Below are positions 27,033 to 34,817 of a stretch of DNA of 64,000 nt, piece after piece. A program made the translations under genes and the position numbers. Source of the stretch: Marinibacterium sp. (GTDB taxonomy: Bacteria > Pseudomonadota > Alphaproteobacteria > Rhodobacterales > Rhodobacteraceae); contig JAEPNQ010000003.1 of the NCBI GenBank assembly GCA_017643305.1, positions 62,001-126,000 of the forward strand, read 5' to 3'. How positions within the stretch are numbered: position 1 is the stretch's first letter; every line of letters begins with the position of its first letter. The notes below the pieces were generated by a model. It saw only the letters and a program-made list of their open reading frames with translations. It did not search any database and was not told the origin of the DNA.

Positions 27033-27857
27033 TCAGCTCAGCCAACGCTTGCGGCGGCGGTAGGACCGGACATCGCGGAAGGATTTTCGCCCTTCTTCGG
27101 ACATGCCGAGGTAAAATTCCTTCACGTCCGGGTTTTCACGCAGTTCAGCGGCGGGGCCGTCCATCACGATACGACCGGATTCGAGAATGTATCCATAGTG
27201 CGCAAAGCGCAGTGCCACGTTGGTGTTCTGTTCAGCCAGCAGGAAGGTCACGCCTTCCTTCTCGTTCAGATTTTTGACGATGCCAAAGATCTCTTCCACC
27301 AGCTGCGGCGCCAAGCCCATGCTAGGTTCATCGAGCAGGATGGTTTCAGGACGGGACATCAGCGCGCGGCCAATCGCACACATCTGCTGTTCCCCGCCCG
27401 AGGTATAGCCCGCCTGCGATCTGCGGCGTTCCTTCAGACGCGGGAAATACGTGTAGACCATTTCCAGGTCAGCTTCCTGATCGCCGCGCCCGTCCCTGCG
27501 GGTGTATGCGCCGGTCAGCAGGTTTTCTTCAACCGTCAGGTGTTCAAAACAGTGGCGGCCTTCCATCACCTGAATCACGCCCTTTTCGACCAAGTGCGCT
27601 GGATCGGAATGGGCGACGTTTTCACCACGGTACATGACCGAGCCCTTTGTCACTTCACCGCGTTCGGAATGTAGAAGATTGGACACGGCCTTGAGCGTGG
27701 TGGTTTTGCCTGCGCCATTGCCGCCCAACAGGGCCGTAATGCCGCCTTTCGGGACCGACAGGCTCACGCCCTTCAACACGAGGATCACGTGATTGTAGAT
27801 CACCTCGATATTGTTGACCTGCAAAAGGTTCTCTTCAGTGCGTCCGGCGTCGAGCAT
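27033..27857 (-). CDS. Branched-chain-amino-acid-type ABC transporter ATP-binding protein (LivF-like)
   Basis: Second ATPase of the Liv-type importer. Walker A is LLGGNGAGKTT (about 43-53), the signature YTSGGEQQM, Walker B TILLDEPSMGLAP, and the H-loop is replaced by AEQN as is usual for LivF. Length is 274 residues with a basic C-terminal tail (FRDVRSYRRRKRW) longer than in Escherichia coli LivF. It lies after the binding-protein gene, separated by a terminator-like hairpin. Confidence 0.9.
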   Translation of the reverse strand: MLDAGRTEENLLQVNNIEVIYNHVILVLKGVSLSVPKGGITALLGGNGAGKTTTLKAVSNLLHSERGEVTKGSVMYRGENVAHSDPAHLVEKGVIQVMEGRHCFEHLTVEENLLTGAYTRRDGRGDQEADLEMVYTYFPRLKERRRSQAGYTSGGEQQMCAIGRALMSRPETILLDEPSMGLAPQLVEEIFGIVKNLNEKEGVTFLLAEQNTNVALRFAHYGYILESGRIVMDGPAAELRENPDVKEFYLGMSEEGRKSFRDVRSYRRRKRWLS

Positions 27858-27918
27858 CGGTTTTGTTCCTCATGTCCGCCCGCATATGCAGCGGGGTCTC
27901 ATGGTTGTTTTTCGAAAA

Positions 27919-27942
27919 GACGCGGCAGCTTTCCGCCGCGTC
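27919..27942 (-). terminator. Hairpin between Liv-type binding protein and LivF-like gene
   Basis: GACGCGGC, an 8-base loop, GCCGCGTC, followed on the minus strand by TTTTCG. It is placed 40 bases after the binding-protein stop and 62 bases before the next start; probably a partial terminator that keeps binding-protein mRNA in excess. Confidence 0.65.
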
Positions 27943-27981
27943 CGAGTGTGTTTGCCGCCCCAGAAGAAGGGGCGCGCTAGA

Positions 27982-29265
27982 TCAGTTGCAGCGTTCCTGA
28001 ATGTTGTTTTCAGCTGCAAAAGCGGCGGAGTCCTCTGCCACCAGACGATCGATGACGGACTTGTCGCTTTCGATCCAATCGGTGATGACCGACCATTTCT
28101 CTGCCTTGGCATCCCACTGCTGGACTTTGCCCAGACCACCACCACCGTGGTTTTCGCAGGTCACGGTGAAGGCCGGACCGAAGTCAGGCAGACCAAGCGC
28201 GGCCATGTCCTCTTCAGACAGCGACAAGGCTTCCATGCCGTCGCGCATCATCGCCGGGGTGATGTCAGCCTCACCGTGGATTTCCTGCGCTTTCTTCACC
28301 GCTTCTGATGCCAGCAGGGCAGCATACATACCACGATTGTAAAGCACGGTGTTCATCTGGTCTCCGGCGCCAGCAGCTTTGCCCGAGTCATAGACGTGCT
28401 TCTGCAAGTCTGCGTAGATCGGATAATCACCACCCGGGTTTGCAAGCGCCAGTGCCTTGTAGCCGTCCGCACCATCGCCAACCGGCAGCACGTCGTTTTC
28501 AGAACCGGACCACCAGATGCCGATGAAGTTTTCCATCGGGAAGCGGATGTTTGCAGCTTCCTGAATGGCAACCTGGTTCATCACGCCCCAGCCCCACATC
28601 AGGACATAGTCGGGCTTTTCACGGCGGATTTGCAGCCACTGGGACTTTTGTTCCTGACCCGGATGATCGACCGGCAGAAGGCTCAGCTCATAGCCGTGCT
28701 TGTTGGCAAGCTCTTCCAGCGTGCGGATCGGTTCTTTGCCGTAAGCGGAGTTGTGATAGACCAGCGCCACTTTCTTGCCGTTGATGTCACCACCGTTCAC
28801 ATCCAGGATGTGCTTGATCGCGATCGACGCGCCATCCCAGTAGTTGGCCGGATAGTTGAACACATGGCTGAACACCTTACCGTTCTTGGCGGAGGTCCGG
28901 CCATAGCCCATCGAATGGATCGGGATACCGTCAGCCGTGCCTTTTGGGATCAACTGGTAGGTGATACCTGTCGACAGCGGCTGATAAACAAGCGCGCCTT
29001 CACCCTTGGTGGATTCGTAGCATTCCACGCCTTTTTCGGTGTTGTAGCCGGTTTCGCATTCCAGAAGACGAACCGGCACTCCTCCGATACCGCCGTCGCG
29101 TTCATTGAGCAATGTGAAGTAATCGGCATACCCATCCGCGAACGGAATGCCGTTTGCAGCGTAAGGCCCCGTCCGATAGCTGAGCGATGGCATGACCAGA
29201 TCGGCTAGTGCCGGTCCGGCCGCCATTACGGCGCCCAGTGCAAGAGTTGCGAGTTTCATTTTCAT
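27982..29265 (-). CDS. Liv-type ABC transporter substrate-binding protein
   Basis: Periplasmic binding protein of the type I fold. Signal peptide MKMKLATLALGAVMAAGPALA; start at 29265 preceded by GGAGGAGACC. The mature part contains GGVPVRLLECETGYNTEKG and LVYHNSAYGKEPIRTLEELA. At 427 residues it is longer than amino-acid-binding LivK (about 370) and belongs to a subgroup usually placed with acyl-CoA ligases. The conserved cysteines near residues 69 and 81 may form a disulfide. Ligand is not predictable; the two CoA ligases in the cluster suggest a carboxylic acid rather than an amino acid. Confidence 0.9.
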   Translation of the reverse strand: MKMKLATLALGAVMAAGPALADLVMPSLSYRTGPYAANGIPFADGYADYFTLLNERDGGIGGVPVRLLECETGYNTEKGVECYESTKGEGALVYQPLSTGITYQLIPKGTADGIPIHSMGYGRTSAKNGKVFSHVFNYPANYWDGASIAIKHILDVNGGDINGKKVALVYHNSAYGKEPIRTLEELANKHGYELSLLPVDHPGQEQKSQWLQIRREKPDYVLMWGWGVMNQVAIQEAANIRFPMENFIGIWWSGSENDVLPVGDGADGYKALALANPGGDYPIYADLQKHVYDSGKAAGAGDQMNTVLYNRGMYAALLASEAVKKAQEIHGEADITPAMMRDGMEALSLSEEDMAALGLPDFGPAFTVTCENHGGGGLGKVQQWDAKAEKWSVITDWIESDKSVIDRLVAEDSAAFAAENNIQERCN

Positions 29266-29338
29266 CGGGTCTCCTCCCTTTGGTTTTGGTCCGATGTCAC
29301 TTATTGTGGCGGGTTCCCCGCCGGGTCGCGGTCCACCC

Positions 29339-30415
29339 CTAGTGCGGGAAGGGCCACAATCTCATTTTTTCCTTAGCCAGTCGCGACAACTGCGCCAGCC
29401 CGTGCGGTTCCAAGATCAGGAATGCAACGATCATCAAGCCAATAATGATGAACTGGAAATGCGCCACAATGTCAGTGGCCCAGCCCATCATGTCCACGCC
29501 CACCAGCTTCAACACAACTGGAAGAACCACGAGGAACGCAGCGCCGGCAAAGGCCCCAAAAATGGACCCCAGACCGCCAATAATGATCATAAACAGCACC
29601 AGAAACGATTTGTTTATGCCGAACACCTCGCCGACTTCCACAGCGCCCAAGTAAACTGCAAAGAACAATGCCCCGCTGAGCCCAACGAAAAAGGAACTGA
29701 TTGCAAAAGCGCTGAGTTTCGCGCGTAGCGGGTTCACCCCGATGATTTCAGCTGCGATGTCCATGTCGCGGATGGCCATCCAGGTCCGGCCCAGCGTTCC
29801 GCGCGTCAGGTTCCGCGCGATGATGGCGGAGCCCGCACAGAAAACTAGACAGAAAAGATAAGTCGCCCAAGCTTCGGTGTTGGGGCCAGTGACCTCGATC
29901 CCGAACACGGTGCGTTCAGGCGCATTGATCTGGCCGGAGGCTGAGTAGTTGTAGAACCATGGCACCCGGTTGAAGAGCCAAACCAGAAAGAACTGCGCCG
30001 CCAGCGTGGCTACGGCTAGGTAAAACCCCTTGATCCGCAAGCTCGGCAAACCGAACAGCACGCCGACAAGCGCTGTCACCCCGCCTGCCAGAATGACATG
30101 GAATAAGATATTCACCTCTGGAAACGCAGTCATTAGCTTGTAGCAGGCGTAGGCCCCCACGGCCATGAACCCGCCAGTCCCTAGGCTGACCTGCCCGCAA
30201 TACCCCGTCAGGATGTTCAGCCCGATCGCTGCGATAGCATAGATCAGGAAAGGCAGCAGTATCGCATTTGCCCAGTAGTCATTTATCACGAACGGCACGA
30301 CCAGAAAGGCCAACGCCATGACCGCATAGTACCGGTACCGGTCAAACCGGATCGGAAAGGTCTGGCTATCCTGTGCGTATGTGGTGCTGAAATCACCGGC
30401 CTCACGATAGAACAT
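29339..30415 (-). CDS. Liv-type ABC transporter permease (LivM-like)
   Basis: Membrane permease of 358 residues with about nine to ten helices. LNILTGYCGQVSLGTGGFMAVGAYA near residue 65 is the LivM-type opening. A cytoplasmic loop (IRDMDIAAEIIGVNPLRAKLSAFAISS near 235) contacts the ATPase, and GGLGSIFGAFAGAAFLVVLP closes the family pattern. It follows the 85-residue membrane gene by three bases. Confidence 0.9.
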   Translation of the reverse strand: MFYREAGDFSTTYAQDSQTFPIRFDRYRYYAVMALAFLVVPFVINDYWANAILLPFLIYAIAAIGLNILTGYCGQVSLGTGGFMAVGAYACYKLMTAFPEVNILFHVILAGGVTALVGVLFGLPSLRIKGFYLAVATLAAQFFLVWLFNRVPWFYNYSASGQINAPERTVFGIEVTGPNTEAWATYLFCLVFCAGSAIIARNLTRGTLGRTWMAIRDMDIAAEIIGVNPLRAKLSAFAISSFFVGLSGALFFAVYLGAVEVGEVFGINKSFLVLFMIIIGGLGSIFGAFAGAAFLVVLPVVLKLVGVDMMGWATDIVAHFQFIIIGLMIVAFLILEPHGLAQLSRLAKEKMRLWPFPH

Positions 30416-30418
30416 GGA

Positions 30419-30676
30419 TCAGACACTCCCCTGCATTTGAGCGCGGCGTCTGGTTTCCGCGTCCAGTTGGTTTGATTTCCAGGCGTAACCGGATTGTTCG
30501 GTTACACGGATCAGTTTCATGTATGCCAGCACGCCGGTCACAAAACCTACAAAGGCCAGGATGGCGGCAATGGTCAATTGGCGGCTCGACAGCCCCTCGA
30601 ATGTCACGACGATGTACCCGAAGGCCCAGAACCCAGACCAGGCAATCACGTTGATGATGGCAACCAGCTTGTTCAT
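30419..30676 (-). CDS. Small two-helix membrane protein between the two permease genes
   Basis: An 85-residue protein with two hydrophobic helices (about 4-28 and 34-55) and a charged cytoplasmic-type tail (WKSNQLDAETRRRAQMQG). It sits with 12 bases before it and three after it between the LivH-like and LivM-like genes, so it must be co-expressed. Good codon use and tight packing argue that it is real. It could be an accessory subunit of the importer. I do not recognise a family. Confidence 0.75.
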   Translation of the reverse strand: MNKLVAIINVIAWSGFWAFGYIVVTFEGLSSRQLTIAAILAFVGFVTGVLAYMKLIRVTEQSGYAWKSNQLDAETRRRAQMQGSV

Positions 30677-30688
30677 GGTTCTGCCCCG

Positions 30689-31675
30689 CTACACCCTTTC
30701 GATGATTTTTTCGCCGAACAACCCCTGTGGCCGGAAGACGAGGAAGATAAGCGCCAGCACATAGGCGAACCAGTTTTCGGTTGCGCCGCCCACGAGCGGC
30801 CCGATGGCAAATTCGAAAAGCTTCTCACCTACCCCGATGATCAGACCGCCGATAATGGCCCCCGGAATGGAGGTAAAACCTCCCAGCATCAGCACTGGCA
30901 GCGCCTTCAACGCAATCAGCGAGAGAGAGAACTGCACACCCGACTTGGTGCCCCAGACGATCCCAGCGACCAGAGCCACAAAGCCTGCCAGCGACCACAC
31001 CAGAACCCAGATAAAGTTCAGCGAAATACCCACCGACAGCGCGGCCTGGTGATCATCCGCCACCGCACGCATGGCACGACCCTGCTTGGTGTACTGGCTG
31101 AAGGCAACCAGCGCGACCACCAGCAATGCGGCGATGATCGTGGCTACGATGTCGAGATTATCGATGAAGAAGCCGTATCCAAACCAGCCATAGGTGGTTT
31201 CATCGATCCAGATATTGATGCCCTGCGGCAGCCCCACATCCAGTTTCTTAATCTCGGACCCCCACATCAGGTCGCTGAACCCTTCGAGAAAATAGGCCAG
31301 CCCAATGGTCGCCATGAATAGGATAATCGGTTCCTGGTTCACCAGATGCCGCATCACGAAATACTGCACAGCCCAAGCCAAGAACACCATGACAACAATG
31401 GCCATCAGGATCCCGGCGATCGCAGGAATATGCCAGCCGAAATGGTGCACCTTGGTCCCGAGGATGGCGTTGATCAGATGCGAAAACGGCACCTGCCCAT
31501 CCATGATGCCGACCAGCGTCGCGGCAGCAAAAAGCGCCATTACACCTTGGGCAAAGTTGAAGATACCAGACGCCTTGAAAATCAGCACGAAGCCAAGCGC
31601 CACAAGGGCGTAGAGCACGCCAGCCATGAGGCCGTTCAGCGTGACCTCCATCGCGTAAAGCAGTTGATCAGGCAT
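30689..31675 (-). CDS. Liv-type ABC transporter permease (LivH-like)
   Basis: Membrane permease of 328 residues. It starts LLYAMEVTLNGLMAGVLYAL, contains GIFNFAQGVMALFAAA, the LivH signature of the first cytoplasmic loop, and the ATPase-contacting AMRAVADDHQAALSVGIS near residue 200. GGFTSIPGAIIGGLIIGVGE closes the pattern. It pairs with the LivM-like permease. A 30-base gap separates it from the LivG-like gene. Confidence 0.92.
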   Translation of the reverse strand: MPDQLLYAMEVTLNGLMAGVLYALVALGFVLIFKASGIFNFAQGVMALFAAATLVGIMDGQVPFSHLINAILGTKVHHFGWHIPAIAGILMAIVVMVFLAWAVQYFVMRHLVNQEPIILFMATIGLAYFLEGFSDLMWGSEIKKLDVGLPQGINIWIDETTYGWFGYGFFIDNLDIVATIIAALLVVALVAFSQYTKQGRAMRAVADDHQAALSVGISLNFIWVLVWSLAGFVALVAGIVWGTKSGVQFSLSLIALKALPVLMLGGFTSIPGAIIGGLIIGVGEKLFEFAIGPLVGGATENWFAYVLALIFLVFRPQGLFGEKIIERV

Positions 31676-31704
31676 TCGTGCCTCCCGTCCAGTCGTCTGC
31701 GTGC

Positions 31705-32523
31705 TTAGTCATGGCTCACCCCCAGATAGGCGTCGATCACCTGCTGGTTCGCCCGCACCTCGTCCGGGGTACCGTCGCCAATCTTCTTGCCGTAATCCAT
31801 AACGACCACCCGGTCGCTCAGGTCCATCACCACGCCCATGTCGTGTTCAATCAGCGCGATAGTGGTGCCGAATTCGTCATTCACGTCGAGGATAAAGCGG
31901 CACATGTCCTCTTTCTCTTCCACGTTCATGCCGGCCATGGGTTCATCCAGCAGCAAAAGCTTGGGTTCAGCAGCCAGAGCCCGGGCCAGTTCCACCCGCT
32001 TCTTCAAACCGTAGGGCAGACGCGCCACAGGGGTCTTGCGGATGTGCTGAATTTCAAGGAAGTCGATGACCTTCTCGGCAATCTCGCGGTTCGCGGTTTC
32101 CTCGGCCTCGGCTTTGCCTTTCCACAGGGCCTGCGCAATAACGCCCGTATTCATATGTGTCAGGCGCCCTGTCATCACGTTGTCCAGCACGGTCATCCCT
32201 TCAAACAAGGCAATGTTCTGGAATGTCCGTGCGATCCCCTGGCGTGCAACCTCAAACGGGCGCATAGGCGGACGCGGGCTGCCCCGGAACCAGACCTCAC
32301 CTTCCTGCGGGATGTAAAACCCGGACACCACGTTCAGCATCGAGGATTTACCAGCCCCATTCGGACCGATGATCGCCCGGATTTCACCTTCGCGGATATC
32401 AAAGGAAATATCCTCGATCGCCGTCACCCCGCCAAAACGCAGAGTGATGTTTTTCATTTCCATCACGACGCCGCCGATCTTGCGGCCATCCGCGGTGGTG
32501 TAGCCGTCCGTCTGATCCAGCAT
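31705..32523 (-). CDS. Liv-type ABC transporter ATP-binding protein (LivG-like)
   Basis: First ATPase of the importer. The start at 32523 (MLDQTDGYTTADGR) has AGGGGGTG upstream and is preferred over a frame start 45 bases earlier. IIGPNGAGKSSMLN is Walker A, the signature region reads LPYGLKKRVELA (PYG replacing SGG, as often in LivG), LLLLDEPMAGMN is Walker B, and ALIEHDMGVV holds the switch histidine. About 272 residues. A REP-like element lies between it and the upstream acyl-CoA ligase gene. Confidence 0.92.
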   Translation of the reverse strand: MLDQTDGYTTADGRKIGGVVMEMKNITLRFGGVTAIEDISFDIREGEIRAIIGPNGAGKSSMLNVVSGFYIPQEGEVWFRGSPRPPMRPFEVARQGIARTFQNIALFEGMTVLDNVMTGRLTHMNTGVIAQALWKGKAEAEETANREIAEKVIDFLEIQHIRKTPVARLPYGLKKRVELARALAAEPKLLLLDEPMAGMNVEEKEDMCRFILDVNDEFGTTIALIEHDMGVVMDLSDRVVVMDYGKKIGDGTPDEVRANQQVIDAYLGVSHD

Positions 32524-32594
32524 CACGACACCCCCTGCTTTAAGCTTGTCATTGTTCCGATTTCCCACTCAAGCGCCCGCCGAACGGTGGGACG

Positions 32595-32640
32595 GCGGGC
32601 GGGGCCATGGCCGCAGGCCGAGCGGCGCACGTCCGGCCCG
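32595..32640. repeat. REP-like palindromic element, copy A
   Basis: A GC-rich dyad in the gap after the acyl-CoA ligase gene. It shares G-GGGCGGGGC-ATGG-CGCAG-CCGAGCG with copy B at 58016-58060. Its central hairpin is GGCC-GCA-GGCC (32609-32619). Differences from copy B keep base pairing. Confidence 0.55.
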
Positions 32641-32641
32641 C

Positions 32642-34612
32642 TCATTCAGCCGCCATTTTCTGCCCTACCGGCAGAACCTTGGCACTGCGGATCTGCAGCG
32701 TGGCGCTGATCGATCCTTTGCGCCCGTCTTCATAGGTCACTTCTGTCGTGGTCGACACGCTTTCCGATCCGTCGTAGAGCGCCGCGATGATGTCGGCATA
32801 TTTCTCTTCGATGATCCGGCGGCGGACCTTGCGGGTCCGGGTCAGTTCCCCATCATCGGCATCCAGTTCCTTGTGCAGCACCACAAAGCGGTGGATCTGG
32901 CAGCCCGACAGCATTTCGTCAGCTGCGACCGACTCGTTGACCTCTTGAACATGATCCTGGATCGCCTGCAGAACCTGCGGATTACCGGCCAGTTCCTGGT
33001 AGGATGCATAAGCAATGTTGTTCCGTTCGGCCCAGTTGCCAACCGCCGCCAAGTCGATGTTGATGAAAGCGGTGCATTCTTCCCGCCCGGCGCCAAAGAC
33101 AACAACTTCCAGCACGTTTGGGAAGAACTTCAGCTTGTTTTCCACATATTTCGGAGCGAAGAGTGACCCGCTGGCCATCTTGCCCACGTCCTTGGCCCGG
33201 TCGATGATCCGCAGATGCCCGGTGCCTTCTTCGATGAACCCAGCGTCGCCGGTTGCAACCCAGCCTTCTGGATCCTTGGTGTCTGCCGTGCTTTCGGGGT
33301 TCTTGTAATATTCTACAAAAACACCCGGCGACCGGTAGAAAACTTCGCCATTGTCGCCGATCTTCAGCTCTACATCCGGACAGGGCACGCCCACCGTGTC
33401 AGACCGCACTTCGCCATCTGGCTGCGCGGTGATGAACACCGTTGCTTCGGTCTGGCCGTACAGCTGCTTCAAGTTGATGCCTAGCGAGCGGTAGAAATCG
33501 AAGATTTCTGGACCAATCGCTTCACCGGCCGTGTAGCCCACGCGCACGCGAGTGAAGCCCAACGTATTTTTCAGCGGGCCGTAAACCAGCTTGTCACCGA
33601 TCCAGTATTTCAGACGGTCGCCCATCGAAACCGGTTTGCTGTCCAAAAGTGCCGGACCAACTTTGCGGGCATGCTCCATATACTTGTCGAACAGGCGTTT
33701 CTTGAACTTCCCGGCGTCCTCCATCCGGATCATCACGTTGGTCAGCTGCGTTTCAAACACTCGCGGCGGAGCAAAGTAATAGGTCGGCCCAATTTCGCGC
33801 AGATCCTGCGTCATCGTGTCAGGGTTTTCCGGGCAATTGACGCAGAAACCAGTCCAAAAGGCCTGACCGATGGAGAAGATAAAGTCACCAACCCACGCCA
33901 TGGGCAGGTAGGCCAGAATTTCTTCGCCTGGACCCAAGTTATCGAATTCACTGGAATTGCGTGCACTTTCAATGACATTCCGGTTGGACAGAACCACGCC
34001 CTTGGGCTTGCCCGTGGTGCCGGAGGTGTAGAGCATGACACAAGGGTCATCGTAGGTCAGCACATCCTGACGGCTGTTCAGTTCGTTGATCAGTTCGTTA
34101 TAGGCCGCGCGACCCTGGTCCTGAACGTGGCTAAATTGGTGCAGGTGGGTGTGATCATATTTCCGCAGCCCGCGCGGATCCAGATAGATCATGTGTTCGA
34201 ACTGGTGCAGGTTTTCCTGCACCTCGATCACCTTGTCCACCTGTTCCTGGTCGCCGACAATCACGAACCGCGCGCCGCAATGGCCAAGGACATAGGCCAT
34301 CTCTTCAGCAACTGCGTCCTGATAGACCGGTACCGGCACGGCACCCACGCATTGCGCGGCGACCATGGACCAATACAAATATGGCCGATTGCGACCAATG
34401 ATGGCGATGAAGTCACCCTTCTTCACCCCGAGGTTCAGAAGCCCGAGCGCGAGCGCCTCGATCTCCTTGTCAACCTCGGACCAGGTCCAGCTTTGCCAGA
34501 TCCCAAATTCCTTTTCCCGGTAAGCGGGTTTGTTCGCGAACTGTGTCGCATTCCGCTTTAGAAGAGCAGGAATGGACAGCGACCCACTGGTCGCGGCCTG
34601 CGTTTGCGTCAA
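32642..34612 (-). CDS. Long-chain acyl-CoA synthetase-type AMP-binding protein
   Basis: ANL-family acid-CoA ligase of 656 residues. The AMP-binding loop is LYTSGTTGKPKGV (about 194-206). The later LYGQTEA (adenine motif), GWVATGDAGFIEE and DRAKDVGKMASG (hinge) blocks are intact. ATP-dependent formation of an acyl-adenylate then acyl-CoA is expected. It heads the transporter operon (ligase, LivG, LivH, small membrane protein, LivM, binding protein, LivF); this order recurs in alphaproteobacteria, so the ligase probably activates the transported acid. The ribosome-binding site GGAGGAGACA is strong. It is divergent from the histidine kinase at 34818. Confidence 0.9.
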   Translation of the reverse strand: MTQTQAATSGSLSIPALLKRNATQFANKPAYREKEFGIWQSWTWSEVDKEIEALALGLLNLGVKKGDFIAIIGRNRPYLYWSMVAAQCVGAVPVPVYQDAVAEEMAYVLGHCGARFVIVGDQEQVDKVIEVQENLHQFEHMIYLDPRGLRKYDHTHLHQFSHVQDQGRAAYNELINELNSRQDVLTYDDPCVMLYTSGTTGKPKGVVLSNRNVIESARNSSEFDNLGPGEEILAYLPMAWVGDFIFSIGQAFWTGFCVNCPENPDTMTQDLREIGPTYYFAPPRVFETQLTNVMIRMEDAGKFKKRLFDKYMEHARKVGPALLDSKPVSMGDRLKYWIGDKLVYGPLKNTLGFTRVRVGYTAGEAIGPEIFDFYRSLGINLKQLYGQTEATVFITAQPDGEVRSDTVGVPCPDVELKIGDNGEVFYRSPGVFVEYYKNPESTADTKDPEGWVATGDAGFIEEGTGHLRIIDRAKDVGKMASGSLFAPKYVENKLKFFPNVLEVVVFGAGREECTAFINIDLAAVGNWAERNNIAYASYQELAGNPQVLQAIQDHVQEVNESVAADEMLSGCQIHRFVVLHKELDADDGELTRTRKVRRRIIEEKYADIIAALYDGSESVSTTTEVTYEDGRKGSISATLQIRSAKVLPVGQKMAAE

Positions 34613-34817
34613 TGTTGTCTCCTCCCCAACCGGATTGCCCCGGCCGATGTCGCCCTTTGGAACGAATCTTGTCCCAGTGGAACGTTACTCACACTTGTCG
34701 TCAACTTTTTCCTGATGATTTCCCAAACCTTACGAATTGTTACGGGTCTGTTCGGCGGCGCTTCCGGCTTTGCGCACCTGCATTGGCATGCTAGAAGGCG
34801 GACCTGCTGGAGGCGCA

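Noticed and set aside
31678..32709. 343-codon open frame antisense to the LivG-like gene
   Set aside because: Shadow frame rich in His, Arg and Pro; the minus-strand gene has all ATPase motifs.
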